From Bacillota bacterium (GTDB lineage: Bacteria; Bacillota; Clostridia; Christensenellales; SZUA-584), in NCBI GenBank assembly GCA_023428025.1, contig JAEYZN010000033.1:25833-89832 (forward strand): a stretch of 64,000 nt of DNA, given 5' to 3'. Below the pieces are notes generated by a model, which worked only from the letters and a program-made list of their open reading frames with translations, made no database searches and was not told the DNA's origin. Positions 49,596 to 59,038 of this stretch are shown here, piece after piece (the stretch's first letter is position 1; every line of letters begins with the position of its first letter). Made by a program: the position numbers and the translations under genes.

Positions 49596-51107
49596 ATGGA
49601 AAACAATCAGCCGCTGTTGGAGTGTATCAACATTTCCAAGGAGTTTTCAGGCAAGCGTGTTGTGAGTGGTGTGAATATGAAGGTCATGCCGGGCGAGATC
49701 ATCGCTTTGATCGGTGAAAACGGCGCGGGAAAATCAACGCTGAAAAACATGCTGGTCGGTCTGCTGGCGCCTTCGGACGGCAACATCATCTTTGAAGGCC
49801 AGGAATACTCGAAGATGAACATCGGCACCTCCCACATTGCCGCCGTGCATCAGGAGCTCAGTGTTTTTCCATCGCTCTCAGTGGCCGAAAACATCTGCAT
49901 CACCAATTTCCCCGGCAAAAAGCCGACGATCGACTGGAAAACCAGCCGGCGCGAAGCCCAGAAATACCTAGACATTGTCAACGCGAAATTCAGCGTGGAC
50001 ACCAGGGTGGAGATGCTAGGACCGGGGGAATGCCAGCTTGTGGAGATCGCCAAGGCGCTGTATCAGAAACCCAAGGTGCTGATACTGGACGAACCGACGG
50101 CCTCGCTGTCGCAGCCCGAGCGCATCAATCTTTTCAATGTGATGCGTTCGCTTAAGGGGCAGGGCGTCGGCATGGTATTCATCACCCACTTCACCGACGA
50201 GGTTTACGAGGTGAGCGACAGGATCGTGATACTGCGCAACGGTATCCACGTGGGCGGCGGCGTCACGGGCGAGGTGCCATGCAAGACGCTGGAAGAGCTG
50301 CTGGTGGGGCGGGAGCTGCATCAGCGCAAGCTGGATGTGGGCGTGCCTCAGGTGGAGGTGACGCTCAAGGCTGTCGATTTCAATTCGGACCGCTTTGTCA
50401 ATGTCAGCTTCGAGCTGCATAAGGGAGAGATACTCGGCATCGCCGGACTGATGGGCGCGGGGCGTACGGAGACCATTGAATCGATATTCGGCCTGCGCAA
50501 GGTGAAGGGCAAGGTGGTGGTGTTCGGAAAGGAATACAGGAAGTGGACGCCCCGGATGATGAAGGAGCTGGGCATGGTGTTCGTTCCCGAAGACCGCAAA
50601 CAAAACGGCATATTCTCCAAGCGCTCGATAAAGGAAAACATCACGGCGGCCAACCTCGACAGTCTGCTCAGGCGGCGGCTGCCGGGGCTGGGCTTCAGAG
50701 GCGAGAAGGATATCGCACTGAGGCTGGCCGACAAGCACAGCGTGTCTCATCCGGGCATCGACAGGCTTATCACGTCCTTGAGTGGCGGCAATCAGCAAAA
50801 GGCCATATTTGCGCGCTGGATGTCGATGGACCCGAAGATCTGCCTATTTGACGACCCCACCCGCGGCGTGGATATCGGTGCGAAGGAGGAGATCAGCACT
50901 TTGATCTCCAGCCTGGCCCGTGAAGGATGTTCGGTGATCATCGTATCGTCGGACATCAAAGAGCTGATCGAACTGTCTCACAGGATAATCATTATGCAGA
51001 AGGGCCGGATCGTCTCGGAGGTCATGCGGGACGAATTCGATTCCCAGAAGATCATCAGCATCGCCTCGCGGACTGTTGCAAATGAAAGCAAGGAGCAGTG
51101 CATATGA
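49596..51107 (+). CDS. Sugar ABC importer ATPase (RbsA/MglA type)
   Basis: A 503-residue double-ATPase protein of the carbohydrate uptake CUT2 class. First half: Walker A GENGAGKSTLKNML, a weak signature LGPGECQLVEIAKAL and Walker B VLILDEPTASLS. Second half: degenerate Walker A GLMGAGRTETIESI, good signature LSGGNQQKAIFARW and Walker B ICLFDDPTRGVDIG, where the catalytic Glu is Asp. AAAGGA precedes ATG 49596. It serves the two permeases and the binding protein that follow. Confidence 0.92.
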   Translation: MENNQPLLECINISKEFSGKRVVSGVNMKVMPGEIIALIGENGAGKSTLKNMLVGLLAPSDGNIIFEGQEYSKMNIGTSHIAAVHQELSVFPSLSVAENICITNFPGKKPTIDWKTSRREAQKYLDIVNAKFSVDTRVEMLGPGECQLVEIAKALYQKPKVLILDEPTASLSQPERINLFNVMRSLKGQGVGMVFITHFTDEVYEVSDRIVILRNGIHVGGGVTGEVPCKTLEELLVGRELHQRKLDVGVPQVEVTLKAVDFNSDRFVNVSFELHKGEILGIAGLMGAGRTETIESIFGLRKVKGKVVVFGKEYRKWTPRMMKELGMVFVPEDRKQNGIFSKRSIKENITAANLDSLLRRRLPGLGFRGEKDIALRLADKHSVSHPGIDRLITSLSGGNQQKAIFARWMSMDPKICLFDDPTRGVDIGAKEEISTLISSLAREGCSVIIVSSDIKELIELSHRIIIMQKGRIVSEVMRDEFDSQKIISIASRTVANESKEQCI

Positions 51108-52111
51108 ACATGAAGATACAAAAAAGCTCCGGAAGGTCTGGAAACAGCCTGTTCAGGCAGCCATGGATATCGATGGTTTTTGCCATAGCGCTTGTCGTCA
51201 TCATACTGAGCATACTGCAACCCTCCTTCTTTTCAGTGAACAGCCTGAAAAACGTATTCCTTCAGTCGAGCTTCACAGCCATCATTGCGGTGGGTATGAC
51301 GTTCGTGATTTTATCTGGCGGCATCGACATATCGGTGGGCATGAACGTGTTTCTCTGCATGGCCACGATGAGCGAACTGGCAAAAGTTCTGCCTATCTGG
51401 AGCGTGTTTATCATCGGCATACTGGTGGGTACCATTGTGGGCATTATCAACGGCTTCCTCATCTGCGTGTTTGAGATTGTGCCGATGATCGCCACACTGT
51501 CCACGCTGTCCATCTGCCGCGGCATTGCCTATATATTGATCGACTCGAAGATGAAGGTGGCGGCCGAGGGCCTGAGGATATTCGGGCTGAGCAACGTGCT
51601 GGGCATACCGGTGCCGGTGATCGTGATGCTTGTTATAGCGCTGGCCGGCTATTTTTTGCTGCGCAACACACGGCTTGGGCGTTACGTGCTGGCGGTGGGC
51701 AACTCCGTTACCTCGGCCCGCGAGACAGGGATCAAGATCAATCTCGTTCGCTTTGTAACATATGCAATGTGCGGATTCTGCGCCAGCATCGCCTCCATCA
51801 TCTATATCGGGCGGCTGGGGACAGTGCAGACGGATACGGCGTACGGCATTGAATTCACGGTGATCACGGCGGTCGTGCTGGGCGGCACCAAGCTTTCGGG
51901 CGGCCGCGGCACGATACCGGGCAGCATACTGGGATGCATATTCCTGATACTGATCGAAAGCTTCCTGAGCTTCATGGAGGTTTCCGGCTTCTTCTACGAT
52001 GTCGTCCGGGGTGGCATACTGTTCATCGCCATCGTATTTGAGTTTATCACAACAATGCGGCAGAATCGGCTGATACTTCAGGAAAATGAGATGCGGCTGC
52101 GGCAGAGTTGA
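51104..52111 (+). CDS. Sugar ABC importer permease (RbsC type, first)
   Basis: A 335-residue membrane protein. ATG 51104 has AAGGAG eight bases upstream and overlaps the ATPase stop by four bases (ATGA). Family motifs: FTAIIAVGMTFVILSGGIDISVG, GIINGFLICVFEIVPMIATL, YVLAVGNSVTSARETGIKIN, FTVITAVVLGGTKLSGGRGTI. Forms half of the CUT2 membrane channel. Confidence 0.9.
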   Translation: MNMKIQKSSGRSGNSLFRQPWISMVFAIALVVIILSILQPSFFSVNSLKNVFLQSSFTAIIAVGMTFVILSGGIDISVGMNVFLCMATMSELAKVLPIWSVFIIGILVGTIVGIINGFLICVFEIVPMIATLSTLSICRGIAYILIDSKMKVAAEGLRIFGLSNVLGIPVPVIVMLVIALAGYFLLRNTRLGRYVLAVGNSVTSARETGIKINLVRFVTYAMCGFCASIASIIYIGRLGTVQTDTAYGIEFTVITAVVLGGTKLSGGRGTIPGSILGCIFLILIESFLSFMEVSGFFYDVVRGGILFIAIVFEFITTMRQNRLILQENEMRLRQS

Positions 52112-52176
52112 TTATTGAATATATGTTTAACGGGGCCAAACAGGTTCAGTTAATAAATAATACAGGAGGAAGAGCT

Positions 52177-53253
52177 ATGAAGAGTAAAAGTGTGTTGTTC
52201 TTACTGGTAGCGATGCTCATGGTTTTGGTTGTGGCATTCGCCGGCTGCAGTAAAACAGAAGAGCCGGCTGCTCCCGCGAGCGAAGAACCGGCGGCAGCAA
52301 CAGAAGCGCCTGCTGAGACGGAGGATGCAGAGGAACCCGCCGCCGGGGGTGATGTCTTCACGATCGGTATCGCGACGGATGCGGGCTATCCGGCCCGTTC
52401 GATCGAGGTCATCGGCATCAAGGAAAAGGCTGACGCGGATCCCAATGTGGAATACATTGAGCAGAACGCCGATAACGATTCGACGAAGCAGATTCAGCAG
52501 ATCAAGTCGATGGTGGACCAGGGCGTGGACGCGATCGTGGTGTGCGCGGTGGACATGAACGCGATACTGACGGCGCTTGATTATGCAGCTGAAAAGGGTG
52601 TCATCGTCACGCTGTATGACAGATTCGTCGAGCACGATGCGGTGCAGTTCGTGGGCGGCTATGATTCCAATTCCGACGGCGTGGTCTGCGGCGAAGCGTT
52701 TGCAAAGTTTGATGACGGCGCTGAGCATGTGATCTTCGAGCTTGTGGGCAACCGTGCCGACACCAACGCGCTGGCAAGAAGCGAGGGCTTCCACTCTGTG
52801 CTTGATTCGCACACCAACCTGACGATCGTTCAGATTGATACGGACTGGGATGCTGAGATGGCGCTGGCCGGTCTGCAGAACCAGCTGCAGAAGTATCCGG
52901 ATGTTTGGGGCATATTCAACGCTTCCAGCCATATGGACGGCGCTGTGACCACGGCATTGGGCGAAGTCAACAAACTCATTCCGTGCGGCGAAGAGGGCCA
53001 TGTGTACCTTGTGTCTCTCGGCGGCGAACCCCCGGGACTGCAGACGGCTCTGGACGGCTATACCGACGTTTTCATGGTGATTCCGTTTGATGAAATGGGC
53101 TACGCGATCTACGATGCACTGATGACCATCCGTGACGGCGGCACCCCTGCGGAAGACGCTTACTACTGCGCCACATACCCGGTGGCTCATGATGAGCTGC
53201 AGGATAAACTAGAAGGGATATTTGCTTACAAATATAAAGACATGCTCGAATAG
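52177..53253 (+). CDS. Sugar-binding lipoprotein (RbsB type)
   Basis: A 358-residue periplasmic-binding-type lipoprotein; AGGAGGA precedes ATG 52177. The signal peptide ends in lipobox VAFAGC, then an acidic Glu/Pro/Ala-rich linker. The binding domain carries FTIGIATDAGYPARSIEVIG, QQIKSMVDQGVDAIVVCAVDM, GVIVTLYDRFVEHDAVQFVGGYD and GLQNQLQKYPDVWGIFNASS, as in ribose/xylose-binding proteins. It hands the sugar to the two-permease CUT2 importer. The residues seen do not fix the sugar. Confidence 0.9.
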   Translation: MKSKSVLFLLVAMLMVLVVAFAGCSKTEEPAAPASEEPAAATEAPAETEDAEEPAAGGDVFTIGIATDAGYPARSIEVIGIKEKADADPNVEYIEQNADNDSTKQIQQIKSMVDQGVDAIVVCAVDMNAILTALDYAAEKGVIVTLYDRFVEHDAVQFVGGYDSNSDGVVCGEAFAKFDDGAEHVIFELVGNRADTNALARSEGFHSVLDSHTNLTIVQIDTDWDAEMALAGLQNQLQKYPDVWGIFNASSHMDGAVTTALGEVNKLIPCGEEGHVYLVSLGGEPPGLQTALDGYTDVFMVIPFDEMGYAIYDALMTIRDGGTPAEDAYYCATYPVAHDELQDKLEGIFAYKYKDMLE

Positions 53254-53301
53254 TATCCCGGAACAGAGTGGACACAAATCCTGACTTGGAGGCTCGATTT
53301 A

Positions 53302-54447
53302 ATGGCTGAAACAAATACGAAAATCAAAAACCGCCAGGAAGGGACTGCTGCGTGCCGTTTTATGAACGGCACGCACGCAGTCTGGAGCCGGCTGAGATCC
53401 ATGCCGGTGCTGTTTATGCTGGTGGCCGTCTGGCTGGTCTTCATATTGATGAGCGATGCGTTTTTGACGGTGGGCAACATCATCACGCTGTTTGTGATGA
53501 ACGCCATTTTTGCCATTGCCGCGACGGGGGAGACCTTTGTGCTGATGACGGGCGGCATTGACCTGTCCATTGCGCACAATGTGACGTGTAGCTCCATTAT
53601 TTCGGCGACCACGATGATCACCTATCAGACAGGGGCTGTAAACCGGATGCTCAATCCGGGCGGCGCCGTGATGTCGCTTTCCGAGCTGGCCAAGGTGGAT
53701 GCGATCGGCAAGGACGCCGTGTCCGCCGCAACGGCGTCGACGCTCGGAATGACAATATTAATCGGTTTGGCGGTTGCATTGGGCGTCGGCCTTCTGATCG
53801 GGGCAATCAACGGCGTTTCGGTAGGCGTGTTCAGGATGACGCCGTTTATCGTGACGCTGGCCACTCAGCTGCTGGCGCGGGGCACGGCCATGGTTGTATC
53901 GGGCGGCTACAGCATTCCCGGAACGCCCAAGGAGCTGACGCGCATGTCCTACGCCACGGGCATCAAATTTGGAGATGATCTGGTTATTCCATGGGTGATT
54001 GTGATATTGGCCGGCATTGTGATCGTCGCCGGCCTTTTGCTCGGCAAAACGACATGGGGAAGAAATATTGCGCTGGTGGGCGCGAATGAGCAGTCGGCGC
54101 GCTATGTGGGCATCAATGTGCGCGGTGTGCTGGTGTCTGTCTATATCGTCGCCGGCCTTCTGGCAGGCGTCGCCGGCTTTGTCACGATGATGAGCCTGGG
54201 GACGGCCGACCCAAAGGTGGGCGATCCGATACTGATCACGATAATCGGGAGCGTTATATTGGGCGGCGTGGATATGAACGGCGGCGACGGCAGCATGGCC
54301 AAGGCGGCGCTGGGCATGTTCCTGTTTGCCACGCTGGTCAACGGCATGACCTTCCTGAACCTGACGCTGGCACTGCAGCAGATCGTTCAGGGCACGATAC
54401 TGATCATCGGCATGACGCTGCTGGCGCGGCTCAAGCCCAAAAGATAG
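53302..54447 (+). CDS. Sugar ABC importer permease (RbsC type, second)
   Basis: A 381-residue membrane protein in the same family as the first permease but longer at the N-terminus and with a ~35-residue insertion (TGAVNRMLNPGGAVMSLSEL) near its second loop. Motifs: ATGETFVLMTGGIDLSIAHN, GLLIGAINGVSVGVFRMTPFIVTLATQ, IALVGANEQSARYVGINVRG, ILITIIGSVILGGVDMNGG. TTGGAGG precedes ATG 53302. Two different permeases with one ATPase suggest a heterodimeric channel, as in the AI-2 importer LsrCD. Confidence 0.9.
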   Translation: MAETNTKIKNRQEGTAACRFMNGTHAVWSRLRSMPVLFMLVAVWLVFILMSDAFLTVGNIITLFVMNAIFAIAATGETFVLMTGGIDLSIAHNVTCSSIISATTMITYQTGAVNRMLNPGGAVMSLSELAKVDAIGKDAVSAATASTLGMTILIGLAVALGVGLLIGAINGVSVGVFRMTPFIVTLATQLLARGTAMVVSGGYSIPGTPKELTRMSYATGIKFGDDLVIPWVIVILAGIVIVAGLLLGKTTWGRNIALVGANEQSARYVGINVRGVLVSVYIVAGLLAGVAGFVTMMSLGTADPKVGDPILITIIGSVILGGVDMNGGDGSMAKAALGMFLFATLVNGMTFLNLTLALQQIVQGTILIIGMTLLARLKPKR

Positions 54448-54506
54448 CTGCCGGCCGGCTGACCGGAGAACGGCGCAGGCGGGCAAGCTCTGCGAGGAGT
54501 ATGAAT

Positions 54507-55480
54507 ATGGATATTACGGTTGCACAGGCGGTCAATATATACAGGACCATGCTGAAGATCCGTCGTTTTGAGGAGCGCGTCTCCCGGCTGTATGCGGGGG
54601 GGAAGATACCCGGCTTCGTGCATTTGTACATCGGGGAGGAAGCGGTCGCGGCGGGTGTATGCAGCCGCCTTGATAAAGAGGATTATATCACGAGCACGCA
54701 TCGCGGCCATGGGCATCTCATCGCCAAGGGCGGTGAGATGAATCGGATGATGGCGGAGCTCTACGGCAAGAGGACGGGATACTGCAAGGGCAAGGGCGGT
54801 TCCATGCACATCGCGAACACCGATATCGGCATACTGGGCGCCAACGGTATCGTGGGCGGCGGATATCCCATCGCGGTGGGTGCGGCGTATGGGCTGAAGC
54901 TGCTTGGCAAAAACAACGTGGTGGCGGACTTTTTCGGAGACGGGTCCACCAATGAAGGCACGTTCCATGAAGCGATGAACGCGGCCTCGGCATTCGATCT
55001 GCCGGTGGTGTTCATCTGCGAAAACAACCATTTCGGCGTATCCACGCGCATCGACCGCGTTGTTGGGCAATCCGGCCTGTCCAAGCGGGCCGCCGCTTAC
55101 GGCATGGACGGTGTGGATGTGGACGGGAACGACGCGCTGGCGGTGCGGCAGGCAGCGGATGAAGCCGTGCGGCGCGCGCGCACGCAGCATCGACCGACGC
55201 TGATCGTGGCGGATACGTGGCGGCACCACGGCCACTTCGAGGGCGAATACGTGGGATATTGGCGCAAGGAGGAACTGGACGACTATATGGGCAAGGACCC
55301 GATCCTCCGGCTGCGCGTGTGGCTGACGGATATGTTCGGCGTTCCGGTGGCCGAACTTGACGCGGTGGAGCGCGAGGTGGCGGACGAACTGGACGAGCGG
55401 TGCGCTTTGCGGAGGAGAGCCCGTATCCCGAGGCCCGCGAGGCCCTGGAAGACCTATATTGGGAGGAGCAGGCGCAATGA
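54507..55480 (+). CDS. E1 alpha subunit of a 2-oxoacid/acetoin-type dehydrogenase, one frameshift near the end
   Basis: A thiamine-diphosphate enzyme subunit like AcoA/PdhA. ATG 54507 follows GAGGAG by seven bases; the ATG at 54501 is too close. Blocks: RRFEERVSRLYAGGKIPGFVH, YITSTHRGHGHLIAKGG, GKGGSMHI, FGDGSTNEGTFHEAMNAAS ... FICENN (ThDP motif), ADTWRHHGHFEGE. At 55397 the frame breaks: one G restored to GAGCGG (GAGGCGG) gives the natural ending AVRFAEESPYPEAREALEDLY and a stop at 55480 that overlaps the beta gene (ATGA). The lesion affects only the last ~27 codons and looks like a sequencing error or recent deletion. Confidence 0.85.
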
Positions 55481-56463
55481 GCAGGATCACATACATGCAG
55501 GCTGTTCGCGAGGGCATCAGGGAAGAAATGCGCAGGGACGACAGCCTCTTTTTCATCGGCGAGGATGTGGGGCCGTACGGCGGCGAGATGGGGCTGTCCA
55601 AGGGCCTGTGGGAAGAGTTCGGCGACTTGCGCGTGCGCGATTTCCCGATTGCCGAGTCGCTGATCGTCGGCAGCGGGCTGGGCGCCGCGCTGGTGGGCGC
55701 GCGGGCCATTGTGGAGATCCCGTTCGGCGACTTCATCGGCGTGGCGATGGACCAGATATACAATCAGGCGGCCAAGATGCACTACATGTTTGGCGGCAAC
55801 GTGAGGATACCGCTGCTGATCCGCACCGTGATGGGCGCGTATCAAGGCGGGGCGGCGCAGCATTCGCAGTCGCTCGAAGCTTGGCTCGCCCATGTGCCGG
55901 GACTCAAGGTGGTGATGCCATCCAACGCGTACGACGCGAAAGGGCTGCTTAAAACCGCTCTGAAGGACAACAACCCGGTGGTGTTCATCGAGCACAAGAA
56001 GCTGTACCAGAAGAAGTGCGAGGTGCCGGACGGCGATTACGCCATACCGTTCGGGCAGGCGAACGTGGTGCGGGAAGGGCAGGACATCACGGTGGTGGCC
56101 ACGTCGTACATGGTATCCTTCGCGCAGGAAACGGCAGCGGCGCTGGCGGGGGAGGGGATCGATCTGGAGATCATCGACCCGCGGACCATCGTGCCGTTTG
56201 ACGAGGCGGCGGTGCTGGATTCGCTGAAAAAGACGGGGCGGCTGCTGATCGTGCAAGAGGCGTGTCGGCGCGCCAGCTTCGCGGGCGAGATCGTGTCCAT
56301 CGCGGCGGACAAGGGCTTTTCATCGCTGAAGCAGGCCGTGAAGATCGTGGCGGCGCATGACGTTCCCGTGCCGTTCAGCCCCGTGCTGGAGGAATACATG
56401 CTGCCGCAGGTGCAGGATATCGTGGACATGGCGCGGGCGATGATGCAGGAGGGCAGGGAATGA
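55477..56463 (+). CDS. E1 beta subunit of a 2-oxoacid/acetoin-type dehydrogenase
   Basis: A 328-residue AcoB/PdhB-like protein. ATG 55477 overlaps the alpha stop and has GGAGGA nine bases upstream. Blocks: FFIGEDVGPYGGEMGLSKGL, RDFPIAESLIVGSGLGAALV, FGDFIGVAMDQIYNQAAKMHY, GGAAQHSQSLEAWLAHVPGLK (catalytic His region) and IEHKKLYQKK. With alpha it forms the E1 heterotetramer that decarboxylates a 2-oxoacid or cleaves an acyloin and passes the acyl group to lipoate. No E2 catalytic core or E3 gene is found in the window. Confidence 0.92.
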   Translation: MSRITYMQAVREGIREEMRRDDSLFFIGEDVGPYGGEMGLSKGLWEEFGDLRVRDFPIAESLIVGSGLGAALVGARAIVEIPFGDFIGVAMDQIYNQAAKMHYMFGGNVRIPLLIRTVMGAYQGGAAQHSQSLEAWLAHVPGLKVVMPSNAYDAKGLLKTALKDNNPVVFIEHKKLYQKKCEVPDGDYAIPFGQANVVREGQDITVVATSYMVSFAQETAAALAGEGIDLEIIDPRTIVPFDEAAVLDSLKKTGRLLIVQEACRRASFAGEIVSIAADKGFSSLKQAVKIVAAHDVPVPFSPVLEEYMLPQVQDIVDMARAMMQEGRE

Positions 56464-57617
56464 AGACGCTGCGTGTGGGCCTGATCGGCCATAAATTCAT
56501 GGGACGGGTGCATACCCATGCGTATACCGATATGCCCATATTTTTTCGTTCCGACATTCAGGTTATCAAGAGAACGCTTTGCTCCAATGAGGATTCCGCC
56601 GGGGACGTCTATAAAGCGTGGGGCTTTGAAAAATGGGTGCGGGACTGGCGCGACGTTGTGAACGATACGGACATCGATATTGTGGATATCGCGGCGCCCA
56701 GCGCCATCCACGCCGCGATCGCGATCGCGGCGGCGAAGGCGGGCAAGCATGTGTTTTGCGAGAAGCCGCTCGCGCTGACACTTCAGGATGCGAAGCGGAT
56801 GCGGGACGCGGTGAAGGCGGCCGGCGTGGTCAATATGATCGGCTTCAACTACCGGCGCGTGCCGGCGCTGGCGCTGGCGCGGCAGCTGATCGACGAGGGT
56901 CGCATCGGCGAGGTCTACCATTTCCGGGGCGTCTATGAGCAGAGCTGGCTAATCGATCCGGCTTTTCCGTTGGCCTGGCGGCTGAAAAGGAGCGAGGCGG
57001 GCTACGGCACCCATGGCGATATGGGTGCGCACGTGATCGATCTGGTGCGGTTTTTGGTGGGAGAAATCGGCGCCGTGCTGTGCCGTCAGAAGACGTTTAT
57101 CAAGCAGCGCCCGATACCGCTGGCCAGCGACGGGCTGTCCGCTGTGGCCGGAGATGAGATGGGCATGGTGGACGTGGACGACGCGTCGCAGATGATGCTG
57201 GCATTCAGGGACAGCAATGCAATGGGGTACATTGAGGTGACGCGCTACGGGACGGGGCACCGAAACAAAAACCGCATCGAGATCAGCGGCAGCAAGGGCG
57301 CGCTCATATTTGACATGGAAAATATGAACGAGCTGCAGTTTTACGATACAAGCGATGCGGCGCATATCCAGGGTTTCCGCCGGATACAGGTGGGCGAGGG
57401 CGTGCATCCGTATATGGCCAGCTGGTGGCCGGCAGGGCATATCATCGGCTACGGCGATACGTTCGTCAATCAGGTATATGACTTTCTGACGGCGGTAAGC
57501 CGCGGTGAGATGGTCCGGCCTGATTTTGAAGACGGGCTGATGTGCCAGCGGGTGCTGGAAGCGGCCCAAATATCCAGCGCCGATCAAGCGTGGGTGGATA
57601 TCGATATGGTTGGCTGA
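56460..57617 (+). CDS. Gfo/Idh/MocA-family NAD(P)-dependent dehydrogenase
   Basis: A 385-residue protein whose ATG overlaps the E1 beta stop by four bases. The Rossmann start is LRVGLIGHKFMGRVHTHAY; then IDIVDIAAPSAIHAAIAIAAA, GKHVFCEKPLALTLQDAKRM (the family's EKP motif), NYRRVPALALARQLIDEG, GTHGDMGAHVIDLVRFLVGE (catalytic His region). Members oxidise or epimerise sugars and inositols with a tightly used NAD(P). The coupling to E1 beta suggests it works in the same pathway, perhaps forming the oxo substrate. Confidence 0.88.
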   Translation: MKTLRVGLIGHKFMGRVHTHAYTDMPIFFRSDIQVIKRTLCSNEDSAGDVYKAWGFEKWVRDWRDVVNDTDIDIVDIAAPSAIHAAIAIAAAKAGKHVFCEKPLALTLQDAKRMRDAVKAAGVVNMIGFNYRRVPALALARQLIDEGRIGEVYHFRGVYEQSWLIDPAFPLAWRLKRSEAGYGTHGDMGAHVIDLVRFLVGEIGAVLCRQKTFIKQRPIPLASDGLSAVAGDEMGMVDVDDASQMMLAFRDSNAMGYIEVTRYGTGHRNKNRIEISGSKGALIFDMENMNELQFYDTSDAAHIQGFRRIQVGEGVHPYMASWWPAGHIIGYGDTFVNQVYDFLTAVSRGEMVRPDFEDGLMCQRVLEAAQISSADQAWVDIDMVG

Positions 57618-57629
57618 AGGAGGGAGATT

Positions 57630-57872
57630 ATGAAGGAAGTGCTGATGCCCCGGCTCGGTCTGAACATGGAGCGGGGGACCGTGACCAAATGGTACGTGCA
57701 GGAGGGCAGCGTCGTGAAGGCGGACGATATACTGTGCGACATAGAGAGCGAAAAGACGGTGAACGGGGTCCGCGCCGAGGCGGACGGCGTTGTGAGCAGG
57801 CTGCTGGCGGACGAGGGGGCCGAAGTGGATGTGCTATCGGTGATTGCGCTGATCAACAGCCCGGGGGAGTGA
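57630..57872 (+). CDS. Free-standing lipoyl-carrier protein
   Basis: An 80-residue biotinyl/lipoyl domain: MKEVLMPRLGLNMERGTVTKWYV ends its first strands, and the lipoylation hairpin is CDIESEKTV with Lys ~44. The sequence MPRLG-x-NMERGT-x-x-KW is typical of the E2 lipoyl domain (MPRLGLTMEEGT-type) rather than biotin carriers (AMKM). AAGGAGGG precedes ATG 57630. There is no subunit-binding or acyltransferase domain, so it is a carrier alone, like a shuttling lipoyl protein. Confidence 0.85.
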   Translation: MKEVLMPRLGLNMERGTVTKWYVQEGSVVKADDILCDIESEKTVNGVRAEADGVVSRLLADEGAEVDVLSVIALINSPGE

Positions 57873-57879
57873 GTGTTCG

Positions 57880-58374
57880 ATGAAAGTGTTTTTGGGCGCC
57901 GATGAGAATGCACTGGAGCTCAAGCGGGCGATAGCGGAAAAGCTGGGGGAGATGGGCGTCGAATTCGAGGATCTGGGCAAGTTTTCAGCGGCGAATACCG
58001 AGCTTTATCCCGATGTGGTGAAGCGGGTATGCGACAGGATCATTGACGGCGGCTACCAGGACAGGGGGATACTCTTTTGCGGCACCGGCATCGGCGTATG
58101 CCTCACCGCCAACAAGTTCAAGGGCATTTACGCCGCCGTGGGCAGCGACATCTATTCCGCCGAGAGGTCGATCTTAAGCAACGACTGCAACGTGCTGTGC
58201 TTTGGTTCGCTGGTGGTGGGCCCGGCGCTGGCGTGCCGCATCGTGGAGGAATGGCTGCCGCTCAAATTCGTGCCCTCGCGCTCTTCGGTGAAGGTGAAGC
58301 GACTGAGGGAGATAGAGGAGGAGAACTACCGTCAGGTGGGGAAAAGCCATGAAGAGGTCACAGATCAACAATGA
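57880..58374 (+). CDS. RpiB/LacAB-family sugar-phosphate isomerase
   Basis: A 164-residue protein. The start at ATG 57880 follows the lipoyl gene by seven bases. Motifs: MKVFLGADENALELKRAI, VEFEDLGKFSAANTELYPDV, GILFCGTGIGVCLTANKFKGI (catalytic Cys in CGTGIG), LCFGSLVVGPALACRIVEEWL. RpiB-type enzymes isomerise ribose 5-phosphate/ribulose 5-phosphate; LacAB act on galactose 6-phosphate; SqwI acts on a sulfo-tetrose. The role here is likely on a tetrose or pentose phosphate product of the transketolase. Confidence 0.87.
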   Translation: MKVFLGADENALELKRAIAEKLGEMGVEFEDLGKFSAANTELYPDVVKRVCDRIIDGGYQDRGILFCGTGIGVCLTANKFKGIYAAVGSDIYSAERSILSNDCNVLCFGSLVVGPALACRIVEEWLPLKFVPSRSSVKVKRLREIEEENYRQVGKSHEEVTDQQ

Positions 58375-59022
58375 GATCCGGCGCGCATTGGACAGGTTGG
58401 AACAGGCGAAAATCAAGCTGCCGCCGTTCGGGTACTGGAAAAGGGAGCAGTGGGAAAGCAGCGCGGACGATCTGTCCATAATCAGAAAAACGATGCTGGG
58501 CTGGGATATCACCGATTTTGGCAGCGGCGATTTTGACCGCGTCGGCGCCGTGCTGTTTACGCTGCGCAACGGCTGCCCCGGCGGGACGGGCTGTGGCACG
58601 CCATATGCGCAGAAGCTGATCATTGTGAAGGCGGGGCAGTATCTGCCGGCGCATTACCATGCCGTCAAGACGAGGATATCATCAACCTGTCGGGCGGCGT
58701 GATGTCCGTATTCCTTTATAACGCGAAGCCGGACGGTTCTGTGGACACCGAATCGAACGTGTCGCTGTTCTCGGACGGCATCAGGAAAACGCCGAAGGCC
58801 GGCGAGGAGCTGCTGGTGGAGACGGGAGCCAGCATCACGCTGATGCCGTTTTTGTATCACCGCTTCGGAGCCCGGCCCGGCTCGGGGGATCTGATATGCG
58901 GCGAGGTGTCGTCCGTCAACGACGATAAGACGGACAACTACTTTGCGGAGGACAGGCCGCGCTTTTCCCGGATTATCGAAGACGAACGGCCGATATGGCC
59001 GCTGTGCAGCGACGCGCTGTGA
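58349..59022 (+). pseudogene. D-lyxose isomerase-like cupin enzyme, one frameshift
   Basis: The first frame (ATG 58349, overlapping rpiB by 26 bases) gives MKRSQINNEIRRALDRLEQA, LGWDITDFGSGDFDRVGAVLFTLRNG, PYAQKLIIVKAGQYLPAHYH and then leaves the family frame. The second frame continues SVFLYNAKPDGSVDTESNVSLFSDG, GASITLMPFLYHRFGARPGSGDLICGEVSSVNDDKTDNYF to 59022, all standard for D-lyxose/D-mannose-type isomerases. Inserting one G near 58672 (ACGAGG to ACGGAGG) restores HAVKTEDIINLSGGVMS. Length (~225 residues) is then normal. The operon context suggests the gene is functional and the break artefactual or very recent. Confidence 0.82.
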
Positions 59023-59038
59023 CAAAGGAGATATGCTT

